From the NCBI GenBank assembly GCA_030490835.1, contig CM059977.1:38895676-38959675 (forward strand): a stretch of DNA of 64,000 bases. The letters are read 5' to 3'. The stretch comes from Annona cherimola (lineage: Eukaryota; Streptophyta; Magnoliopsida; Magnoliales; Annonaceae). The notes beneath the pieces were generated by a model, which did not search any database, had not been told where the DNA came from, and saw only the letters and a program-made list of their open reading frames with translations. The translations under genes were made by a program, and so were the position numbers. Position 1 is the stretch's first letter. The number at the start of each line of letters is the position of its first letter. Shown here one piece after another: positions 48,301 through 60,300 of this stretch.

Positions 48301-51300
48301 GTCTAACTGTATAATTATATTTACAAATGTAACGTAGGAAGAGAAATTTCAGCAGGTTTACAAAAATGTATGAGGTTTGTGGTGATACTCCAGAAGATGG
48401 TAGAAACTATTATTTCAAAGAACAATAATCTAGAGACAGTCAGTGAACCAACATTCAGTCTACACTAGTTTAATCAATTCCAAGAAGCAATTAAGCAATT
48501 CCTTTCGGCCATATGTCATTTTCAGTGATCTCAATGTAAGTCTTTTTTATAGATTGGCATTTCTAGTATTCCCACAGAGATTTATCATGTCAATATACAT
48601 ATCAAACAACAAATATAACCTTTTTGGATGGATCTAAAAGCTATTGCACAATCCACCATCATAAATACAATCAAATTCTTGTGTGTTATTGATGATATAT
48701 CTAAAGATCAATCCATGAAACAAGGAACTTGATTCTAACATTACTATGCTGGATTAGAGTTTCATGGTGTCAAAAGGGCTAATGATAAAAAAGATGTCAT
48801 TTGGGAAGGTAACAAGAGATTCCTGCTCCTCAAAACTTTTCTATGACTACCAGACAGTGGTCAGGTTCTAGGTCATCCACATTACACATTCTCATACCAA
48901 CAAATTAGTGTCAGTAAAAGCAGAGAGATGACTCCTTATCAATGGGGCAAGGCCATGGTGGCCATAAATAGAAAATATACTTCTACAAAAGCATGCCTGA
49001 TTTTGTATAAAGAAAATGCAGCAGAGTAGAATCAAGATCACCTGAAATTTTTGCAGATCATTGGAAATGCAACTTGGATGAGATGAGTTCCAATCATTCA
49101 TCTGTATAGCCTCACTGTCATTGCTATCACAAATATTTTGTTGTACTATTCCCTGAATTACCCCATTTTCTTGAGCAACTTTTTCTGTATCTACTTGTAC
49201 GAAGTGGGAACATAAGGCTTTCATTTCTGCTTCCAGCGGACCAGCCCTTACTTGTATGACCCGGTTTATTGTGTATATCAAGTAAAGAGGCTCATCAGGT
49301 GATGTGAATGGCAGGGAAGCAAGAACTTCAGTGCAGTATCTGTAAAAATAGAAGGAATTTTCATCACAGATGTCAAAAGCAATACTAAACAAAATCTTTG
49401 AAAATAGGTTAATGCTTACACGAGGAAAGGAATTAATGGCCGGTTCAAGCTTCCTGAATCAAACTTGCGTATCACAGAAGATATGAATTTGTTTCTTGAG
49501 TTGCGATTTCCCCGGATAAGCTTGTAGATTCGAGAAATCCCAAGCCGTGAGTAACCAAATACACTGTTATCTGATTTCCCTTTTGCATGTCCAGGCTTCT
49601 TATGGTTGGATGATTCAATCCCCAGGGACTGGATGAAACCAAATGACATTTGGAGGCCATCACCTAGCCGGCTCTCAAAGAAAGCAGGATACCTGCAAAA
49701 TACCTTTCATCAGTTGATATAAACAGATATTGCTTGGTTGTAGCAAGGATAGAAGATAATGTCCAGTTAGTTGCATACTTCTCATTCATGTTCATCAGTA
49801 AATGATGTGCCAACTTTGAGTTGACTTCTTGAGGATCAGTTTCGAGTGCTATAAGATATGGAACTGCTGTGATTGGATGAACCAGACCCTGACGTAGAAC
49901 AACCTCCACAATCTGTTATCAAGAAAGAAATCCAAAGAATGAAGAAAGTAGGAAGTCCCATAGCATTAGATACACAATCAATCCCAGAACATTTATACAA
50001 TAGCCAAGCAATCCTTCAGTTATCCACAACACGAGCTTACCTTAAGAGCAGACTGACGAACTTTGTCAGTTATGTCCAGGCATCTTGCTAAAATATTATT
50101 CCAATACAGTTGGACTATGCCCCCACAGATGTTAGTGTCGCCTGCACCAGCAGCAACAGGTACTCTATGTCCAGCTCTTTCAGGATAATTGGTTACAGCA
50201 TTGTCAGTGGCATTATCAGTTCCCATTTGGCTTTCCGTGTCCAGAAGATACTCATAAAGGTTTTGCAAGGATTGCATCTGTTAAGAAATGAAAATTCAGC
50301 ACTAGTATCAAAAATAAGAGTCCACCAAAAGTACAAGTTTACCTTGAGTTGAGCATCACAATCCGATGATAAGGTGGCCTCCAGTATTTTTCCTATGTCC
50401 TTTTCCAACATGTAATCTGGCCTTGCAATTATGACATAGCCAAGTGCCTATAGGAACAAACAGAAAAATATAAAGAAAAGAAAAGTTTGAATTCAATGCG
50501 CTTCCTACAGAACTGAAAAGATTCACAACAGTACCTGCAACGATCGGATCTTTATGCCAAAATCTTCATCAAGAAGATACCTTTTAAGCAAGGAGACACT
50601 CCTAAGAGCATGTACATTTTGATTACCAGAGGCGACCATCAACTCATTGCCATAGCGTACAAGAAGTCCAAGGCAGAAAAGAGACCGCCCAGCTTGCTGA
50701 AATTTAACAAAGAGAAGTTCAGCCTAGGCATGGCAGGAAAAACCAGAAACAAAGCATTCCTGTTCTTAACCCATAAATTTTGCAATCTTTGAAGATGATG
50801 TATGTTTTTATTGTTTTCTATTGGCATAAATTAGCTTCAAAAGAAGTGCACACTTTCATATAAAATTGCAGTAAAATGGACTTACTGAGAAACATGCAAA
50901 ATAAATAAATAAATGATTAGCTAATAATGACACAAGCAATTGACATAGAAATCTGGTGAAATATCAGCCAAATAACAGTGAGAAAGTCTAAACCAACCCA
51001 ACCAGGGCCACCAGTCAAGATAACTAAGGTTTTTATTGCATTAATAGATTGGCAAAAAATGAAAGACATAAGATGAGTCATCAGTACTTAAAACTATTGC
51101 ATAGAAGGAATGTCACTTCATGAACACAGAAGAAAAGAACTACTCTAAGCACAGATATTGAAAGCATGAATGGAAATGGATGACCAGTTCAGGAGCTAGT
51201 GGATAAACAAAGTTACAAAGCCGATGTGAATTTTATCCCTGACCCCTGCCATTTATTGCTCATTGATTGGCCATTTCAGACAAATTTTACCACACTGCAA

Positions 51301-54300
51301 ATTGAGAATTTATTGCTACAGTGACTAAACAATAATCTCTTTCAACAAAAATTTATATCATTAATAGTGTCAATTATTGGTAAAATATAGATGAACGAAA
51401 AATGAGGAAAATTTTCTATTTGTCTAAAAAATACATACAAATTTCATAAGTCACAACAGCAACTAACCTAACCATCCAAACAACAAAATTTTGAAGAAGT
51501 CAACAAATTACAATGCCAACCACAAATCAAAATCAAGAGCCATCAGATTGATTGATCATTGCTACTCAGATCACTGTCGGCCATTATCTTCTTACCCAAA
51601 TAGCCATGACTCCTATTTACTGATCGCATATTCCAAAAAATTTCAAGCCTCTGACTTTTGTTGTAGCAACTTCTACAACTAATTTCCACATATAGCATGA
51701 TGCAAGAACAATCCCAACTCAAAGATGAATCTCTTGAAGGCTATAGTGCTTTAGGGTTTTAATAAATTTTAGACATCTTGGCTTCCTTTGGGCTGCTTAT
51801 TAGGCACGGCTTCTGCTTCAAAGAATGATGGCCGGTGCTACCAAGAAAAGCGATATTTTCAAGCTTCATGAGGTCAGCACTTCTCCACCTTAATTTGCCA
51901 TAAAAATAATGGAAAACATGAAAATGCCCACCACCCAGCCAAACAGACATCTGAATTTATGATGATGACATTATCCATAAGTATGCAAATGCCCCAAATA
52001 AGTGTATCCAAATGAATCTTATTTTAAATTTTGAATATTTAGTTATTTTTAAGAATATGATGTACTCGGTTTAATGGGACTTAGATTGTCAGTACACATC
52101 CCATTAAGATTGAGATTACATTAGAATTTTTCTTTATTCCATAAGTACACACATTGTTTTAGGTCTTAAACCAAGTACTGAACAAAAGTTTCTTGGTATC
52201 TGGTTCTTGCTCTAAAATTGCATCTCATCCTCCATAAATTCATTTTGCTATCTCCATTTTCTCAATCTCATTCTCTTGTGGGAATCCTTCATCTTTCTTC
52301 TAGTTTACTCTTCATCCCAATCTACATCACACTCACAAAGGACAAATGCAATAAAGGAGCAGCAGAAAGCCTCGGGGTAAACGAAAAAGACTAGAGACAT
52401 GGTTACATATAATGTTACGTCTGAAACTAAGCAAGATTACAAAACAGAAGGTTCAGACATGGTGATCATATCAAAGCTTTCGAAGAGCTTAGCATAAATA
52501 GGAAACAAACCAGCAGTCTTGTTCCAGCTTGAGGGTGAGCTCAAATTCGCCAGAATCTGAGCTCAAGCTCAATGCATGAATGGATTTCTTGGCATGGTTC
52601 CCCAACTACCTACTACTCATAAAGCGGTTCGCATGGACTGTTGCCATAAAAGAACTCAGAAATCAGTGCTCATCATTACATCAAATATCTTTGATACTAC
52701 CACTCACAAGTTGGGATTCATGTTAGGTTGTTTCCATCCCTGATTATAAGCTCCAATATTCCCCTCTTCCCTCCCATACAATATGGGATCATAACATCAA
52801 GCTAAATATCAGTTGTGCCTAGATTCTTGAAACTTGGGTTTATTAGATCATAGCATCCAATATTAGATCATCCACATATACATTAGAATGCAACAATACT
52901 TCATAGAATCATTTATCCACGCAACAATTATATTTTAGATCATTTAGATGTTGAAAATAAAGCTTCAAATTGATCGTGTCCATGCGCAATGATACTAGTG
53001 GACTGGTGATTGGGTGTTCAAGACAATTTAAATGATGTAAGTATAATTAGTGGAGTGGATTTCCAAAAATTGAGAGGGTTAGAAGTGTAGTATCAAAGAA
53101 ACAGAACTCATGATATATTTTAGAGTCATTTGTATTCATGCTAATCAATAAGTAAAGTATTTGCAATTATACCAATCTTTCTTTTTGCATTTATGTCAAC
53201 TATTGTTTAAATATTTTGCATCCACACGTCATTAGCCACCATCTAATGACTAGTAAATACTCCCTTGGGGAGTCGACTCTCCAGGCAAGCATGCTCTCTA
53301 TAATACAAATAAATTAAAAGAAAAATTATTCCATAATAATACAACATACAATAGTATATTATATAAATAAACAAAAAAATTTGTGAATTTATATTTATAC
53401 ATCGATAAATATATTTAAAATAATAGAAAATACAAGAAACTTTTAATTTTTAAAAATACTCACATTAAATAAATAGTCTTTTTCGATTTTGTAAATTTTA
53501 TCATAAACACTATTTGAATCTAATTTTTCTAAAATTATAATAAAAAACACAAGAAAATAACTTGAAATATAAAAAATATTTTTAAATATTCCTCAATTTG
53601 ATAATTTCTTAATATATTATGTACACTATATCAATAATATATATTTATTCATTAAAAAGAAGTCCTAGAAAGCATGCTCACATATTTATATTGATAATTA
53701 AATCAAAATCCAATTCGTGCATTAAATTTAAAATTATTTGTTTAACTAAGACATCAAGTTTCATACACATCAAATATAGACAAATGATTCTATAAATTAT
53801 TATAAACTATAAAATGATACAAGTGATTTTCATATTTTACATATAATTATGTATTTGGCAATCTGGAAAAATTAAGAAGTTATGGGAAAAAGTTTGGAAA
53901 GACAGGAGAGTGATGTGATAAAATAAAGGTATGATTACGAGTGAAGGGTAGTTGTATAAAAGAATGTCTAAAAATGATTGGAAAACAAGATAGTTGTATG
54001 TAAAGATGTGTAGAAATGTTAATAAAGTAGGGTATTGACATGAAAAACGTGTGGAAAAGATTTTGAAAAAAAAAAATTTTTTTTTTTGGTTTACAAAACA
54101 CACCCTATAAATATTTTTAAGTAGATGTGACCCATCCCAAATTTTGATAGAAATGATTTTAATACCATGATAAATAAATGATTTTAAACAAAATGAGCAG
54201 TTTGGATTTTGAATTAATCATCAAATTGGACTAAAATAAATGGGGCAGCAAACTAAAGTACTTCCCCTACTTGCCTGAGGAATAAATTTGGCAAAACACA

Positions 54301-57300
54301 TCCAAATATATGCAAGTACTTCCCCTAGTTGCCTAAGCCTAAGCTTGTGTTGCCAAATATATTTACCCCAAAAACTTTTCAACCTAAAATTTTTCATTCT
54401 CTACTACCACCCTATTTTTAAATTATTTTTTCACTTCTTCCCACACAACTACTCTATTTTTCAATCATTTCCACATAACTACCCATACATCTAACTTATC
54501 TATTTTAACTTTGTTCTCTTTACTCATCATCATTTCCCCCTATCATATCACATCATTTTCTCCAAATTCAAAAACTTCTACACCAAAAATTTTCATCAAA
54601 AGTTTTATTACTTTCCAAGCATACCCTCAAAAAATTTTCATCAAAATTTTATCATTTTCCAAGCATACCCTACCTAATTTTTACCAATGTACTTGCTTTT
54701 TAAACCCTCTTAACTATGCTTGTTTATATACTAAGCCTTGATGTTTAGATATTAGCCTTTTAAATCCTGAAAAATTTGATTCTTTTGCATGTTAAACCCT
54801 AAGCCCTCACAATGTCAAAAACTACTGTTAAATTGTATCATATGTTGAAAATACCCTCCCATAAAAATCGCAGGGCATCGGATGAGAGAATTTCTATTCC
54901 TCCTGCTGTGAGAAGTCTGAAAGCTCAAACCGCCTTTCCGCTTCCTCTCTCATCATCTCTTTGGAAACTCTATAGCCTTGCTCAAAATCTCTCCAAACAC
55001 TCCAAATCTCTCGCATTCAGAAGAGGTTTTTAGCACTTCTCTGTCGCCAAAGCCTCAATCCTCTGCTTTAGTGTACACCAATTTGATGAATCCTGCTGTC
55101 CAATGCATGCCCTGTTGGGTTTTTCCTGCTTCTAACTCAGAAGAAGACGGGATCTGCTTCTAGAGGACGAGTGAGAGTACGGTGGGTAAGGGCTCTTCTC
55201 AGTTACCTCAATGAGCAAGTCAAATGTGGACAATTTTTGGGGAGCGCACCAAAGGGGATTTGAATGTGAAAAAGGAGCATCTTGAGATGTGAGGAAGTTG
55301 GAACTCTAAACTCCTGCTGCATTTAAGCTAAGGAAAGTTCGTGTCTTTGCTTTTGGGAAGATGGTGATTTGAGATCATGGAAAGGTTGAATTAGATGGAC
55401 ACAGCTGCATCTTATTGGTGCTTGGCTGCACTGCTTCATGGAGGCATCAGAGGTGCGATTTTTGCTGTTTAGATTTTGTTGCCAGATTTGATATTAACAG
55501 AAAAAAAAAAAAAAAAAAAATCTGGATCTGCTAGTCGTTTGCTGCTCTTAGACAATTCGGGGAAGATGACAAAAATTTTCAGCACTCTGATGGTGCACGA
55601 AAAACTGTGCACATGCAACACTTGATATGATAATCAAATCCATTAAAGGCTTACTTAATTTGGATCCAAGTATTTTGATAGGCTAACAGATGTATTGTAT
55701 TATTTTGAGTCTATTTCATTATATTAAAACTGTGTAATTTCATTGTATTTCGTAATTAATGAAATTATTTCATTTTATTCTCAAAAATAATACATGTTAA
55801 TTTCCAAGCCAAACAAATAAATAGAGCAGAACATATATAATATTACAGATATCAAGTCCGAACGAAAAAAAATTTAATGAAAAAACTAAGTTTATGGAAA
55901 ATAAAGATGAGGCCAACTACAGTGTTTAAAATATAAACATATAAATTAAGAGAGTTTAAAGTGCAAGGGCATTCAAGACATTTCATAAAATTTAATGATT
56001 TTTAAGCACCGTTAGACTCAAGGTCTAAAATGCAAAGATACTAAACTTGCCAGGGTTTAAAATGCTAATAGTCAAATTTTAGGGTTCAAAATACATATAA
56101 CGAAGTTACAGAGTTCAAAAAGCAGATGACCCAACTTTTACCATATACAACATAACATGCGTAAACGCACATCTTTACTATGTGGGGTTATCAGATATCA
56201 ATTGTGGAAAGGTTTGGTGTTCAGTTATTAGTTTGAGGGAAGGCCTCTTTAACTAGCTTTTAGTGTTGAGAAGGCTTATAAGCACCAAACACTAGTATTA
56301 GACCACAGGATGAAACAACTCCGTCAAAGAGTTGATGGGAAACAAGCTAATGGGATCCAACCTAAGCTCAATGTGTTAGGAGGAGATTGTTACGTTATCC
56401 CACATTAGTTGTGGAACGTTCTGGGGGTTCAATTATAAGTATACAGCCTCACCTCTTGAGCTAGCTTTTAGGGTTGAGAAGGCTCATAAGAACCAAACAT
56501 ATTATAATCATATACAGAAAATAACTCAGCTCGATCTTGGAAAGATCTTCCTGACAAGCCTGAACCAGGGAAGAAAACCTGTGCATACTTGAATATTCGT
56601 TGACTTTTTATCAGATTAGATGACATTTATAAAACAACATCTGGATATTGTTATAAACTTTGAAATCACGTTAGAGCCTTCATGAACCAATCAGACTTGC
56701 AATCAGTTAAACAGTTGACCTTGTTAATAACTGTAGCTGATGGATTTCATGAACCTGGTGAGCAACATTGGGGTTGAAAGATGAAGATAAAATAGATGAT
56801 GATTAAAAACAAAAAAATCTAATGAAGGTAAGAAAATCTCAAAGTATTATCCTGTGAGACACTAATTATAGAACTTTACAAGATGTTCATAATACCTAGT
56901 GCGAGAAAGATAAAGCTTCTCAAAATAAATAAAAATTAGATAGCACAACCATTTTACAGGACATTAACCATGCCCAATACAAGGTAAGTAATTTCAAAAC
57001 CTGCTTATTTTCTGCGCCAAGGCCATCCAATCGTTTGTAGAAAATTTGAATGAGATACTCAACTAATGTTGCACCTTTTCCAGCAATTTTGCAGAGCGAA
57101 CAAAGGCACCTTCGATTAAAAGGTAGGAAACACCATCAGTTGATAGTTGATGTAATGCCCCAAAAGCTGCTATGCTTGCAATACTAACATATATTTTTTA
57201 AATCCCAGGCAGAATATAAAACAAGAAATATAGTCCTTTGTAAACAGCCTCTTTATATTGAAAATATCCAACATCCAGGTGCAGTTCATAAACTGTATAA

Positions 57301-60300
57301 TTTCAGCATAATGTTTATTTTATTTTTTTTACGTAAATTTTCTCTGTAATGTTGAGTTGACATAACAAACACAATACTTACTGTAATAGAAGGCAACTCA
57401 CTTTTCAAGCTGTCTTAAAATACAGATACTCATGTCAAGTCACTCAAGTATAGCTATCACAAGGACCGCAATACAGATGTATATACACTAAACACCAAAA
57501 GGCCGACAAGGCTAACTGCCACATTAATAGAAACAGATTCTATGACCATGTAGTGACAGCTAAGATTACAATTGATTCATTCTTGCTTCACAATATTCCT
57601 AACTTCCTAACAATCAATAACAGAATCTGAAAGATCTAAACAAAAAGGAGTGTACCACTCAAACAGATGGATTCTAGACAAAATAAACCTCCACCTCAGA
57701 ATTCTGAATTGTGTTATGGAGTCTAGAATTCCATGTAATAGAGAGGCAATTACCACATCCTTTTGGGAGGGAGAAAAAATTCAATTCTTCACACTTTCCT
57801 GAGACACATATCCTTGACAAGGACATTGTAACTCTTAAAACAAATAATCTACCTTATATCTAGTGTTTCTGGTAAAGCACATGACAAATTTAAAATTTAA
57901 AATATAGAAAATAATAACAGCAGAATCTACAGTTCTTTATCATTTCAACCCATGCCATATCCATATTAAGTCAGACAGTAATTGTATTCAAACACTGCCA
58001 CAAAAGGTAAGAAAATCTAAAAGACTCAAGGAATATGAGTCAACTGCTAACAGAACCTGTGATAACAGAACCCATATGTGGTCTAAATACACCATTAGAC
58101 AAGGCTACAATAAAAAGACATTGAATCTAGGATGGTCCTGTGCTGCATGCATCGGATATCTTGTGGAGCACAAGGGTCAAATATATTCAATTACGAAATG
58201 CTACAGCTACAGCTTTTCAGTATCTCCTCCACGTAAAACTTGTATATCTTTCTATGGTTATAAATTTCCATTGAACAATGCCATAATTGCAGAAATATCA
58301 CAAATTTCGATGTCACGACACCAGTAAAAGGCTGCAACAAGAATCTGCAAGTTGAATGAAGCATACACAGAATTAACTAAAGATTTTTTATGTTCAAAAT
58401 CTACTTAGGGCCTTATCTGTTGAGCGGAAGTGATGGAATGCAATAAAATGGAAAGAAAATTGACATGGAAACATGAGGAAGCTATCAACCAAAAAGCAAA
58501 TAAGGTTAAAGCAAATTAGAGACAATGATTGATAATATAAGTAATTTTGAGGGAAAAAAAGGGCTGTTATGGATAGTACACATCACATCGACCCTTAGGA
58601 AATAAAATCTTGCTCAGAAATAGAATCCAACCAAATAATCAGGCCATCAGTATGAAATAAAATCCAACCAAGTAATAAGGCCATTAGTATGTTCTCCTGA
58701 TTCCAATTATTATTTCCCTTACATTCTTTAAAATGCTAGCATTAATCCACCTTTAGATCCAAACCATTCCATCTAAAGGTAGCCCCTATAACATTACAAT
58801 CTAAGATAGTAGTCCATCCCCCAACCTACAAAGGCAAAACAAATAAGAAGAAAAGGTGAAAAAAAATGAAAGAAGAAAATAAAGCACCTTCACAGTGTAA
58901 ATTAGTACAGCACATTTATTATTCGGTTGGAAAAGTCAGAAATAAGTATGTACGGAAACAGAAATCTAACGAGCTACTCCTAGTGCTTTACTGAATTCAA
59001 CTCTTATCTTATTGTGAGTAATTCCAAGACAGTAACCATTATAGAAAATAAATTACTGAAATAACAGAATTAGAAGGGGAAAAAAATACCTGATACAAGC
59101 ATGAACAACAGTTAGAAAAGAATGCCGAACAATCATGTGTTTCAAGTCTTGCTCAAGTTCCTCAATAACACCTAATGGGGGCTTTCGAAGCAATGGAAGA
59201 ACAGAATCAATTATAAAGATTATACTCTCAAGCAACTTTGCCACCACCCTATTGTCCACCTACAAATTAAAAACAATTGAAACCAGCATTCAGGTGTCAT
59301 CATAAATTGAAGTAATGTTCCAGAGACTTTGATTTATTCATGCATATTTCGGATTTTTGGACATTTAGTTACTTAAGTTAGGTACCAGAATCAAGACTGA
59401 CCTAATTGATGATTTATAAAAAATATTTGAATAATTACTGGCGAGAACATGGATGATGAGCATTCGTGCATGGTCCTAATGGTAACAAGGTGTAGTGAGA
59501 AGATTGGGAGGATGTCTGTGACAGAGTTGATCAGATTTAATTAGGTTTTATTTAGGGTTTAATTATTTTAGGTTTACTTTAATTTCTGTTATTTTAGGGA
59601 TTTGAAAAATGTTTAGATTGTTTTTAAGGTTTTGCCATTATGCATCCCACTAGAAATAGAATTGTGCTTGTGTATCCACTCAAATTAGAATTTTCAAGAT
59701 TTGAATAGCAAGTCATTGCACATTCCTATAGAATTAGGATTGCATAAGAATTGAGCATGAATTGACTTAGGGCGTTATTTTTCTTATAAATAAATGCAGT
59801 GTTACAGTTTTTATAGGCAGGCATTAAATTGAAGTGAAGTTTCAATTTTTTATTCTTATTTCATAATCCTATCTCATATTAAATTTGTCTGGATTTCTCC
59901 CTTTTCTTCACTTCTCAATCCCTTAAGAGGATCCTTCTTTGTTCTCTTTTTTTTTTTTTTCATGTTTCTGCACTACATCAATCTGCCTTGCACTAATAAA
60001 AATAGATGAAGGAAATTAAATGAAATCATTGTGGGAACCTCTTGGATCAGGCCCACCTTGTTGACAATATGAAATCTACTCCACGTCTCCACCCACTGCA
60101 TTTAGATTCATTTGTCTAACTAGGAAACCAATCTTCATCCAAATCAAAGATGTGCATGGGCCTCATTCGATGAAAGTGTAAAATCAACCTAACAAAATTA
60201 TTTAATTTATATCGATTTCAAAACTATTATTTCAGCATCTAAACCATCTAAAACTTTCTTTTCAGTGGGCGAATGATTCTATAAATTATTGTAACAGTAA

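Larger units (their letters stand above)
39931..49041 (-). other. SCC2 giant intron, 9.1 kb, filled with transposons
   Basis: The intron joins codons ending NDLQKFQ to [10 protein letters not shown] without any phase problem. It contains a LINE, MITEs at 40627, 42556 and 43820, and a hAT-like element. It also contains a second short LINE tail, a 43-bp triple repeat and a 262-bp duplication, each listed separately. I found no SCC2 exon in it, and the family sequence is continuous across it. Confidence 0.85.
50697..57000 (-). other. SCC2 intron, 6.3 kb
   Basis: It joins codons ending GAENKQ to [10 protein letters not shown]. From 50697 to about 52835 I see nothing recognisable. The rest is transposon-derived and listed separately (MITEs, Pack-type element, TRIM). 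Confidence 0.85.

Noticed and set aside
57110..57230. A minus-strand frame reading [17 protein letters not shown] that seemed to extend an SCC2 exon
   Set aside because: It is in another frame and runs into a stop. The true exon starts at 57109 with [15 protein letters not shown], which fits both phase and family.
58076..58327. Plus-strand frame of 83 residues in an SCC2 intron
   Set aside because: No family resemblance, no splice context, and antisense to the gene.
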